Positions 35,665 through 43,802 of a stretch of DNA of 64,000 nt are shown here, piece after piece. The position numbers were made by a program, and so were the translations under genes. Location: positions 1 through 64,000 of the forward strand of contig CAYUET010000005.1 of the NCBI GenBank assembly GCA_964443875.1. The letters run 5' to 3'. This stretch comes from CAYUET01 sp964443875. GTDB taxonomy: Bacteria > Auribacterota > JAFGBW01. The notes beneath the pieces were generated by a model. That model was given only the letters and a program-made list of their open reading frames with translations, was not told the DNA's origin and did no database searches. Positions within the stretch are counted from its first letter, which is position 1. Each line of letters begins with the position of its first letter.

Positions 35665-36431
35665 TCACTCATCTCACCCGTTCCATTTTTTCGTATAAAG
35701 AACTTTTATGGAATCTCATTATCCGTAATTTAAAAATCCGTTACAAAAATTCCTCCCTGGGATTTTTCTGGACACTGCTGAACCCCATTTTTCTCATCTT
35801 AATCTATTATTTTTTCATACGCCTCATGCGCTTTCAAATGAATCTGACAGAACTTTTAACCGGGGTCATTCCCTGGCATTTTGTGACCATGACCCTGGGG
35901 GATTCAGTGGACTCCATCTCCGGAAACAGTTCCCTTATCACCAAGGTCAAATTCCCGAGAATCATCCTCCCTCTCTCGACCGTTACTGCCAATCTCATCA
36001 ACTACCTGCTCTCCCTGGCTGTTCTCATTCTTTTCCTGCCGCTCCTGAACTGTCCGTTCACCCTTAAACTCCTGTGGCTCCTCCCCATCGTGATCCTGAC
36101 TTATATCTTTGTGCTGGGATTAAGTCTTTTCGTGGCGACCTGCAATGTTTATTTCAAAGACACGCCCCATCTTCTCAATATAGCCACCATGGCCTGGTTT
36201 TTTATGACCCCCATCATCTATCCTCTTTCCATGATTCCCGAACGCTTCCATTTCCTCGCCTTTTTAAATCCCATGACCGATCTGGTCTGTCTTTACAGAT
36301 ATTCTTTTTTAAATTATTCCATCCCCTGGACAGCCTGGCATGCCTTGGGATTCTTTCTTCTGCTGTCGTGTTTTTTTATCGGGACTTTTGTCTTTTACCG
36401 TCATGAGTCCACTTTCGCAGATGAATTGTAA
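35661..36431 (+). CDS. ABC-2 type permease, polysaccharide export (TagG/KpsM-like)
   Basis: 256 residues, six predicted membrane helices, with the family's N-terminal amphipathic segment LLWNLIIRNLKIRYKNSSLG and SLGFFWTLLNPIFLILIYY. Family members export O-antigen, teichoic or capsular polysaccharide with an ATPase subunit, but no ABC ATPase gene is nearby: the next gene lies 300 nt away on the other strand. It is translationally coupled to the histidine kinase gene, suggesting the pair senses or controls surface polysaccharide, or that the ATPase is encoded elsewhere. Confidence 0.85.
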   Translation: MITHLTRSIFSYKELLWNLIIRNLKIRYKNSSLGFFWTLLNPIFLILIYYFFIRLMRFQMNLTELLTGVIPWHFVTMTLGDSVDSISGNSSLITKVKFPRIILPLSTVTANLINYLLSLAVLILFLPLLNCPFTLKLLWLLPIVILTYIFVLGLSLFVATCNVYFKDTPHLLNIATMAWFFMTPIIYPLSMIPERFHFLAFLNPMTDLVCLYRYSFLNYSIPWTAWHALGFFLLLSCFFIGTFVFYRHESTFADEL

Positions 36432-36517
36432 AACCGGACAGAATTTTTCAGTTTCAAAGTTCCTGTTATTCATAAAAAACAATGAACAACCCCGCAACAA
36501 GCTTTGAGGTATAAAAA

Positions 36518-36544
36518 GTCATTCCGAACAAACGTGAGGAATCT
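36518..36544. repeat. Degenerate GTCATTCC...GGAATCT intergenic repeat
   Basis: Intergenic DNA from 36432 to 36727 contains GTCATTCCGAAC at its start and GTGAGGAATCT at its end, closely resembling the dispersed GTCATTCCGAGC...GAGGAATCT elements seen between genes in several bacterial phyla. ATTCC and GGAAT form an imperfect hairpin. Only one copy is visible here. The rest of the gap shows no gene. Confidence 0.4.
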
Positions 36545-36727
36545 AAATTTCCCGGTACCGCACGAAATAACAAGACGCAGTAACCTCCAGTGAATTAAAT
36601 CCATAGAGAATAAAATTCAGCCTCCGCTTATGCTCCCAAATTCACTTGTTTTTATTCGCCAATAGTGTTTAAATCCTGATTAGGAAACTTTTTTAAAACT
36701 CAAAAAAATAATTTAACTTTGCCGGAC

Positions 36728-38845
36728 TCAGACGTGTTTATCCTCTTTCTGCGGGCGGTATGGCTCAAAGATGGTTCTGCGGGCTTTGACCGCATCCTCA
36801 ACGGCATTGACCGCCTGGCGATACAAATCCTTCTGGACATGGTACGTCCTTTTTTTTCCCTTCTGGATGCGCTCATAGGCCCCTGAAGGCAAAAGCCTGC
36901 TGCTCTTCACATTGTCTTCAAAATAAGAATGCAGCACTTCCATCAGTCTCTGTCGGCAGAGATCATCATCCACAGGAACCAGAAGTTCAACGCGTCTGTC
37001 GAGATTTCTGGGCATCCAGTCCGCACTTGAAATATAGACCTTTTCATTTCCCGCATGATAAAAATAAAGGATGCGGCTGTGCTCCAGGTAGCGATCTACA
37101 ATGCTCACCACCTCAATATTTTCACTTAGCCCACGGATCCCGGGCCTTAAGCAGCAGATTCCGCGGACATTCAGCCGGATCTTCACCCCCTGCTGAGAAG
37201 CACGGTAAAGGGCATCAATGATCTCCTTATCCACCAGGGCATTGATCTTGACCATGATCATGCCGGTTTCTCCCTGACTTTTCCTCTGGATCTCCCCTTC
37301 AATCAGTTCCAGGATTTTTGAACGCAGTCCTAAAGGGGCGGCTTCAATCTTTAAAAATTTCTGGGGCTGCGAATACCCTGTAATGGCATTGAAAAAAGCC
37401 GTAGCATCGGAGCCCAGGTCCTCCCGGCTGGTCATATAGCTCACATCGCTGTATGTCTTTGCGGTCAGCTCATTATAATTTCCTGTGCCAAAGTGGACAT
37501 AGCGCATTACCCCTGAAAATTCTTTGCGCACGACAATACAGATTTTGGCATGAGTTTTAAGCCTCTTCACCCCATAGATGACCTGGACTCCCGCTTCCTC
37601 AAGCTTTTCCGCCCACTCCATGTTGCGCTCCTCATCAAACCGCGCCTTAAGCTCAACAACGGCGGAGACATATTTGCCGTGCTCCGCAGCCTTCATCAAG
37701 GCAGCCACAACAGGACTGTTGCGGCTCGTCCGGTAAAGAATCTGCTTGATTGCAAGCACCTGAGGGTCTTCGGCGGCTTCATTAAGAAATTTCAGCACCG
37801 GGTCAAAACTCTCATAGGGGTGAAACATGAGAACACTCTTTTTTTTCAGGATTTCAAAGATGCTTTCCTTCATGTCTATTTCCGGAGAAATTTGGGGAAT
37901 CCAGGGCTCGTATTTAAGCTCCGGAAAAAGATCCAGGGCAGCAATTTTGTGAAAACTTCCGAGGTTCAGAGGACCGGGAATCGAAAAGGTTTCCCTCTCA
38001 AGAATTTTGAAGTGCTTCTGCAGGTAGGCCAAAAGGGTGTCTGAAAAATGTTCTTCCACCTCCAGCCGGATAAAATCACTATGTTTCCGTGCATCGATCA
38101 CTTCCTCCATTTCCATAAAAAAATCCGAAGCGATCTCCTCTTCCACGGCGAGATCGGCATTCCGGGTAATGCGGAAAAGACCGGACTCCTGCAGGGGTTC
38201 TTCATGAAAAAAACGATCAATGAACATCCGGATCACTTCCTCCATCAGAATATAATGAAATCCTGTTTCTGAAGGAATACGGACAATACGCTCCAAAACG
38301 GTCCCGACAGGGATGATTGCATATCTGGACTGATGCATCTCTTTTTCAGCCTTCAGCTTTACAATAAAATGAAGACCGAGATTCAGAAGCAGGGGCAAAT
38401 GGATCCCGGGTTTCAAAACCATGGGACTCACCACCGGAAAAATCTGTTCTTCAAAAAAACTGGAGACATGTTTCTTCTGGTTTTCGGTGAGTTCATGGGC
38501 TGAAAGCCTTCTGATTCCGGAAATCTCCAGACCGGGTTCTATGTGATCGAGATAGCACAGATACTGATCGTAAATCATTTTTCTGACCCGATGCAGAACT
38601 TCATCCATTTGCGCGGCAATACTCAAACCCGAAGCATCCTGCTCCAGGGGATTCTTGGCGAGCATTCTTTTCAGGCTTCCAACCCGGACCATGAAAAACT
38701 CGTCCAGATTCGTGGCTGTAATCGCAAGGAACTTCAGCCTTTCCAGAAGGGGAATCCCGGGATCCCTGGCCTCATTCAAAACCCGTTCATTAAATTCGAT
38801 CCAGCTTAATTCTCTGTTGATATAATGGGGGAATTTCTGTCTCAT
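36728..38845 (-). CDS. ppk1: Polyphosphate kinase 1
   Basis: Reversibly polymerises the gamma-phosphate of ATP into polyphosphate. 705 residues, normal length. N-terminal YINRELSWIEFNERVLNEA, the head domain, then two phospholipase D-like catalytic domains: EERNMEWAEKLEEAGVQVIY, the phosphohistidine loop RLKTHAKICIVVR, and YISSADWMPRNLDRRVELL. It follows ppx by 5 nt, giving a rok-ppx-ppk1 unit that pairs synthesis and breakdown of polyphosphate. Confidence 0.96.
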   Translation of the reverse strand: MRQKFPHYINRELSWIEFNERVLNEARDPGIPLLERLKFLAITATNLDEFFMVRVGSLKRMLAKNPLEQDASGLSIAAQMDEVLHRVRKMIYDQYLCYLDHIEPGLEISGIRRLSAHELTENQKKHVSSFFEEQIFPVVSPMVLKPGIHLPLLLNLGLHFIVKLKAEKEMHQSRYAIIPVGTVLERIVRIPSETGFHYILMEEVIRMFIDRFFHEEPLQESGLFRITRNADLAVEEEIASDFFMEMEEVIDARKHSDFIRLEVEEHFSDTLLAYLQKHFKILERETFSIPGPLNLGSFHKIAALDLFPELKYEPWIPQISPEIDMKESIFEILKKKSVLMFHPYESFDPVLKFLNEAAEDPQVLAIKQILYRTSRNSPVVAALMKAAEHGKYVSAVVELKARFDEERNMEWAEKLEEAGVQVIYGVKRLKTHAKICIVVRKEFSGVMRYVHFGTGNYNELTAKTYSDVSYMTSREDLGSDATAFFNAITGYSQPQKFLKIEAAPLGLRSKILELIEGEIQRKSQGETGMIMVKINALVDKEIIDALYRASQQGVKIRLNVRGICCLRPGIRGLSENIEVVSIVDRYLEHSRILYFYHAGNEKVYISSADWMPRNLDRRVELLVPVDDDLCRQRLMEVLHSYFEDNVKSSRLLPSGAYERIQKGKKRTYHVQKDLYRQAVNAVEDAVKARRTIFEPYRPQKEDKHV

Positions 38846-38850
38846 GTGCG

Positions 38851-40431
38851 CTATACCTCGATTCTGTTTCTTCTTCTCAGATAAACCGGAATTCCGTAAA
38901 TCTGTTCAAAAAGCATGGCCTTATCCTGAAGAGCAACCTGCTCAAGGGTCATATCCTCAAGGTTTTCAGCAGTAAGGACCAGTGCTTTTTCTTCAATCCG
39001 GGCATCTATCCCTGTTAGAATTCTTCCATGTTTCCTGGCCAGAGCATCGGCCACCCTCAAAATCGCAGCCAGTTTGCTGACTATAATCCGGTCTTCATGA
39101 TCCAGGCGGTTATACTCCTCATGATTCATGCTGGGATGGGCCCTCCTGTGATAACGGGCGACTAAAGCCGTAATCAGGATGTCCCTGGCATTAAAGCCGA
39201 AAATCTCACTGTGCTGGATAAGATAAAGGGAATGCTTATGATGGCTCGTATTGCTGATAAAATGTCCGATCTCATGGAGAATAGCCGCGACGGTTAGAAC
39301 GAGTTCATAATGAGAATCCAGCTGATGCTCGGTCTTCATGGCCATAAAAATTTTTGTACTGATTGCAACCGCATTTTCAGCATGGAGCGGGTCAAACCTG
39401 AATTTTTTCCCCAGCTCAAAAGCCGTGTGAATAATCTGATTTCTGAATTTTTCCGTCCAGATGTCCCGGACGCACATTTCCCTCAACACCCCCTCTCGGA
39501 CGGTATTGGAGGTGATTAAGACTTTTTTGATCCGTATCCTTCGGGCGAACTTCACATAAGTCAGAAGGGCAGGCCCCAGGGATTCTGCATCCGGATAAGT
39601 CAGCTGATGTTTTCTGACCAGGTCATCGGCTGAGCAGGAAAGAATCTCTTCACTCAAATTCTCAAGCGCAGCCACGGAGATTTCCGTTATTCCCGTCTTA
39701 TCCCAGTCTGGCCGTGCGCGCTGTGCGGCAAAACGGGCATCACCGCCCAAAACAATGAGAGTAACAGGCCCTTCGGCAATGATTTTTTCAAAAATCTGGT
39801 CCAGCATATTCTGAATCTGATTTTCCATGATCGAGCGAAAATGAACATCCGGAGCCCTGGAATGTTCGAGCATTTCGTGAATCCGGAAGGACCCGAAACG
39901 AAAAGCATTGGCAAAGGCAACAAATCCTTTTTTCAAATGAAGAAACTGGGTGCTTCCCCCCCCCACTTCCATGACAAAGGTATTGTTTCTGAAAAGAGCG
40001 GGACGGGTCAGAAGATGTTCCTGAATGCTGAGATAAATGAAGCTGTTTACATCCGCTTCATCAATCATTTCCACATAAAAACCGGTCGCAATAAAAATCC
40101 GGTCTAAAAAGGCGTCCCGGTTTACAGCCTCGCGTACAGCGCTTGTGGCGATCGTTCTGACATTTTGCACATTCCGGATATGATATTCATCAAGAATTGT
40201 TTTAAAGGTTTTTATCGCATTGACGCATTCCTCGATGGATTCCTTTTCAATGCGGCCTATGGTAAAGGTATCTTTTCCAAGGCTTACCGCCTGATGAAGG
40301 GATTCCAGAATCTGAACTTTGCCCTCCTGAGTTCTCTGCGCAATGACCATTCTGACAGAGGTTGATCCGATGTCGATAACGGCAAATGGATTCTGCGGCA
40401 GATCTTCCCGGGGATAGGAATTATTTCGCAT
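38851..40431 (-). CDS. ppx: Exopolyphosphatase/guanosine pentaphosphatase (Ppx/GppA)
   Basis: 526 residues from ATG 40431 (GAGGG upstream); the first 11 nt overlap the ROK gene. N-terminal actin-like ASKHA domains: FAVIDIGSTSVRMVIAQ, TSAVREAVNRDAFLD, VMEVGGGSTQFLHL with nine consecutive G in the coding strand (39956-39964). The C-terminal half is an HD-type helical domain (LTVAAILHEIGHFISNTSHHKHS), as in long Ppx proteins. Substrate may be polyphosphate and/or pppGpp; adjacency to ppk1 favours polyphosphate. Confidence 0.93.
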   Translation of the reverse strand: MRNNSYPREDLPQNPFAVIDIGSTSVRMVIAQRTQEGKVQILESLHQAVSLGKDTFTIGRIEKESIEECVNAIKTFKTILDEYHIRNVQNVRTIATSAVREAVNRDAFLDRIFIATGFYVEMIDEADVNSFIYLSIQEHLLTRPALFRNNTFVMEVGGGSTQFLHLKKGFVAFANAFRFGSFRIHEMLEHSRAPDVHFRSIMENQIQNMLDQIFEKIIAEGPVTLIVLGGDARFAAQRARPDWDKTGITEISVAALENLSEEILSCSADDLVRKHQLTYPDAESLGPALLTYVKFARRIRIKKVLITSNTVREGVLREMCVRDIWTEKFRNQIIHTAFELGKKFRFDPLHAENAVAISTKIFMAMKTEHQLDSHYELVLTVAAILHEIGHFISNTSHHKHSLYLIQHSEIFGFNARDILITALVARYHRRAHPSMNHEEYNRLDHEDRIIVSKLAAILRVADALARKHGRILTGIDARIEEKALVLTAENLEDMTLEQVALQDKAMLFEQIYGIPVYLRRRNRIEV

Positions 40432-41419
40432 CAGCGCCCTCTTTCCCGGAAAAAAGAGAATAGGCCCAGGAGGCGGCGCCGAGAAGTCCGGCGTAATCCC
40501 CCAGTTTTGCAGGCACAACCCGGAAGGTCTTTGCATACACCGGGAGAACCCTTTTCAAGGCTTCTTTCTGAACTTCCTCACAAAAAAGCTTCGGCATGGC
40601 TTCCACCACGCCTCCGCCCAGTACGATGACATCCGGCAGCAGTAAATGAATAATCCCCGCAACAGCAGAGCCGATCCAGGATGCGGCATTCCGGATCACC
40701 GCTTCTACCGCTTTATCCCCGGCTTTGACGGATGCGGCTAAAACTGAACTCCGTATATTTGAAAGATCCATTCCGCAGGTTTTCAGAAGATAGGGAGCCT
40801 GCCCCCGGTAGGCAGCCTGCGCAGCTGCAGAAGAAATCGCCAGACGGCTTGAAAGAGCCTCCAGGCAGCCCCGCTGCCCGCATCCGCATAAAGGACCTCC
40901 GGGTAAAATCGGCATATGCCCGATTTCAAAACAGGAATATTTTTTTCCCCTCAGGATCTTTCCCTCCAGAACAGCGCCCCCGCCCACCCCCGTTCCGACA
41001 AAAATTCCGATTGTGCAGCGGGCTTTTCGTGCGGCACCCAGGCGGTATTCGCCGAAAATTCCGGCATCCACATCATTCAGTAAGACCACAGGACAGCCCA
41101 TCTTTTTTGAGAGTCTCTTTTTGACAGAGAGTGCCTCCCAGCCCAGATTCGGAGAAGCTAAAATCAATCCTTTTTCATAATCAATGGCTCCGGGAAAACC
41201 AATGCCGATGCCCCCAAGGGAACTTACAGGTACACCTGCTTTTTTTATCGCCTTGTCCAGAGTATCCACGATCTTTTCAAAACCTTTTTCAATTCCTTCA
41301 CGGGCTTTTGTCTTCTGTTTTTCTTCACTCAGAATCCTGAAGTTTTCATCTATAACAACAGCAGACATTTTAGTTCCACCCAAATCAAATCCTACCCAGT
41401 TCTGTTTTTTTTCAGGCAT
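40421..41419 (-). CDS. ROK-family sugar kinase (glucokinase-like)
   Basis: 332 residues from ATG 41419 (AGGGAAG upstream). Phosphate loop VGFDLGGTKMSAVVID, catalytic LLNDVDAGIFGEY, FVGTGVGGGAVLEG, EIGHMPI and the ROK zinc motif CGCGQRGCLEAL (four-residue Cys cluster) are all present, and no DNA-binding domain is attached, so this is an enzyme rather than a repressor. Glucose is the commonest substrate of such proteins, but fructose, ManNAc or a polyphosphate-dependent activity cannot be excluded; association with ppx-ppk1 makes the last worth noting. Confidence 0.9.
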   Translation of the reverse strand: MPEKKQNWVGFDLGGTKMSAVVIDENFRILSEEKQKTKAREGIEKGFEKIVDTLDKAIKKAGVPVSSLGGIGIGFPGAIDYEKGLILASPNLGWEALSVKKRLSKKMGCPVVLLNDVDAGIFGEYRLGAARKARCTIGIFVGTGVGGGAVLEGKILRGKKYSCFEIGHMPILPGGPLCGCGQRGCLEALSSRLAISSAAAQAAYRGQAPYLLKTCGMDLSNIRSSVLAASVKAGDKAVEAVIRNAASWIGSAVAGIIHLLLPDVIVLGGGVVEAMPKLFCEEVQKEALKRVLPVYAKTFRVVPAKLGDYAGLLGAASWAYSLFSGKEGADAK

Positions 41420-41529
41420 GTAATTCTTCCCTTTTGCAGTTATTTTTAATATGGTAAATAACAATAAGAAAATTGTAAATTAAATGATTGATCCTAATCT
41501 ATTTTTAACGCTTTATCCGGAAAAACCCA

Positions 41530-41997
41530 ATGAACCTTTATTTTTTACGCCATGGAGATGCCGAACATACCGCCTCAACAGACTTTGAAAGAAGGCTTAC
41601 GGAAAAAGGTGAGCATCAGATCAGAAAAATCGCCCGACTGCTTGAGCAGAATGAGGATTTACCCGATGTTATTTTATCCAGTCCTTTCAAAAGGGCCAGG
41701 GAAACTGCGGAAATAGTCTCTGCCGTCATTGACAGGAAGGATGATCTTTTTATTGAAGATAAACTTTCCTGCGGCTGTGTTCGAAAAAACATTGAGGACC
41801 TTATACGCCTTCACTCCAATGCAAACAGCTATCTTTTTGTAGGCCATGCCCCTGATTTTGGAAATATCTGCGCTGAACTTTTAGGGCTTGCCCAGGAGCT
41901 CGAAATCAAAAAAGGCGGGCTTGTCAAACTTGAAACCCAGTTCGCAAGGCCCGGAAGCTCAAAACTCTGCTTTTATCTTTACCCGTCTCTGCTTTGA
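41530..41997 (+). CDS. sixA: SixA-type phosphohistidine phosphatase
   Basis: 155 residues, histidine phosphatase superfamily. Phospho-acceptor LRHGDAE at 6-12, SSPFKRARETAEIV with the second arginine, and VGHAPDFG with the second histidine. SixA proteins remove phosphate from histidine of phosphotransfer proteins, including the nitrogen PTS NPr in E. coli. Divergent from rok-ppx-ppk1. Confidence 0.88.
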   Translation: MNLYFLRHGDAEHTASTDFERRLTEKGEHQIRKIARLLEQNEDLPDVILSSPFKRARETAEIVSAVIDRKDDLFIEDKLSCGCVRKNIEDLIRLHSNANSYLFVGHAPDFGNICAELLGLAQELEIKKGGLVKLETQFARPGSSKLCFYLYPSLL

Positions 41998-42012
41998 TTA
42001 ATCCAAAAAGAT

Positions 42013-43602
42013 TTACGCTGCTCTTGAAATGAATCTCTGTCTGTCAGCATAATCGCCGATGCTGTGCTTGTAATCAAAATTGTCAACCTGTATTCTGCCC
42101 CCCTTCTGTCTGGGGGCTATCTTCTGATTCTTAAGGGAATCCGCCACATGCTGATTCTCAACATAGCGCTGAATAAGCGGAGGTTTCCTTGCTCCGTTTT
42201 TTTTAGTCCTCGAATCGTTTGTTCTTTTAAAAGCTTTGAAAAGCTTATAGGCACCATAAAGGAAACCCAGCATGCCCATAAACCCCAAAGCCAGATAAGT
42301 GCGCGGAACCGTCTTTAAAAGATAAAAAAAGAGAGTGAATGGATTTTTACTTCTGTTTTCAAAAATCATGGACCCGTCAATATTTGCAAAATTCTGTTCG
42401 TTAAATCCTTCATAGCCGTTTATTTTATCAATCGCCCGGATATAGTCATAAAGCCTCCATGAATATTTCGACCAGGTATACATATGCGGTTGTTTTTTCT
42501 TGCAGTTGTCAAAGATCTCCTCCAGGGAATGATATTTTGAATATCCACCCACTCCGGAGGTATAGAAAAGAGTCCAGGCTGTTAAAAGGTTTTTTTCATT
42601 AATGGTAGGTTTAGAGGACAGTGCGCGGCCCGTAAAATTCTCCGAGAAGGTATCACCAAAATAATGCCTCACCATCGACAGCTGCACCTTCATAAAGGAA
42701 GCGGCCAATTCAATTTCCAGCGGATTGTAAGAGGTCACATTTTCAAAATCTAGCACCTCGTCCAGATCAACCTGTTCCTGAAAAGCGGCAAGGGATTGAT
42801 ATTTCCTGGTAAAAGGATACTCCGCAATCCTTTCTTTCACCGGCATTTGATAAATTCTTTTCAGATGATCGATCAGGGAAACACCCTGTAGCTGAAAACG
42901 GCCTTTTGAGGCCTTATCGCTGATCATATCCGTATACTGTTCAATGGATGTTCGGTCCAGACGCTCGAGAACCGCATGCATATAAAGCAGGTAAGAGTCT
43001 ACCCCATAAGCCTTTGCCGCCTTTTTCACTTCGTGATAAAAAGAACTCTTCGTTCCATCAATCAAGGTTATCGGCTGATACAGGGTATTATGAACAAGGT
43101 AATTAAAAACACTCAGCATTTCTCTGACTGCTTCTGTTGTCGGGGGGGAGCGCTGATTGACATAGTCTTCAAAATCCGCATTGCCGAGAACACTCTGATT
43201 ATCGGGATTCAGATAAATCATATTGCGGTTATGATCTCTTGCAAGGGTATAGAGCTGGTCTGCAAATGATCTCTCAAGATCCGCTCTCTGTTCTGAAACA
43301 GTCCCCTTGACCGCCTGAAAAAGCGGATCGATAGTCTTTATGGAATTCTGACCGAAAGCCTGGGTTGATATCACAAGAAAAAAAACAACCACCCAGGGTT
43401 TGATTTTATTCAACAGGGTTTTAACAGGAGAAATGTGGACCGGGGTTAACTCTTCCTGATTCTGCGCCAACTGGGATTTCGGAGATAAATTATTTGTTTC
43501 AAATGAGATACCAGCCGAAGCAATTGTCTGAAAAGAAAAAACAAAAAGCATGAAGAACGCAACAGATCTACAAAATAATTTATTCATGTTTAAACGTATC
43601 AT
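42013..43602 (-). CDS. Exported membrane protein with LSPxS motif, unknown family
   Basis: 529 residues, no family recognised. Signal peptide (FFMLFVFSFQTIASA, cleavage near 30), then LSPKSQL at 39-45. A hydrophobic stretch at about 67-84 (IKPWVVVFFLVIST) could be a second anchor. The central 330 residues are hydrophilic and mostly helical, with a faint lytic-transglycosylase look (AAKAYGVDSYLLYMHAVLERLD) that I do not regard as proof. A membrane helix at about 427-452 (TYLALGFMGMLGFLYGAYK) is followed by an 80-residue basic tail. The alternative ATG at 43587 removes five residues. It is transcribed in the same direction as the giant GspK-like gene but is separated from it by a strong terminator. 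Confidence 0.6.
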   Translation of the reverse strand: MIRLNMNKLFCRSVAFFMLFVFSFQTIASAGISFETNNLSPKSQLAQNQEELTPVHISPVKTLLNKIKPWVVVFFLVISTQAFGQNSIKTIDPLFQAVKGTVSEQRADLERSFADQLYTLARDHNRNMIYLNPDNQSVLGNADFEDYVNQRSPPTTEAVREMLSVFNYLVHNTLYQPITLIDGTKSSFYHEVKKAAKAYGVDSYLLYMHAVLERLDRTSIEQYTDMISDKASKGRFQLQGVSLIDHLKRIYQMPVKERIAEYPFTRKYQSLAAFQEQVDLDEVLDFENVTSYNPLEIELAASFMKVQLSMVRHYFGDTFSENFTGRALSSKPTINEKNLLTAWTLFYTSGVGGYSKYHSLEEIFDNCKKKQPHMYTWSKYSWRLYDYIRAIDKINGYEGFNEQNFANIDGSMIFENRSKNPFTLFFYLLKTVPRTYLALGFMGMLGFLYGAYKLFKAFKRTNDSRTKKNGARKPPLIQRYVENQHVADSLKNQKIAPRQKGGRIQVDNFDYKHSIGDYADRQRFISRAA

Positions 43603-43742
43603 GACCTGATTACCCTGTCAATCCCACCCCTTAAAATATAAAGGAGTTACGTCAATAAATCGTGGCTGATAAAAACCTCAATGCCTGGGGCTAATTTTAA
43701 CCCGAATCCTATGAAAAAAAATCGAAAAAACTTATCCGACTA

Positions 43743-43776
43743 AAAAAAAGGAGGCGGAAATCCGCCTCCTTTTTTA
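43743..43776. terminator. Rho-independent terminator, probably bidirectional
   Basis: GGAGGCGGA and TCCGCCTCC form a 9-bp perfect stem with a 2-nt centre, flanked by eight A and six T. It lies 26 nt past the stop of the giant gene at 43803 and before the 529-residue gene, so it should end the giant gene's transcript. Confidence 0.92.
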
Positions 43777-43802
43777 ACTTTCCTTTAACTAAGACAGGTT
43801 AT

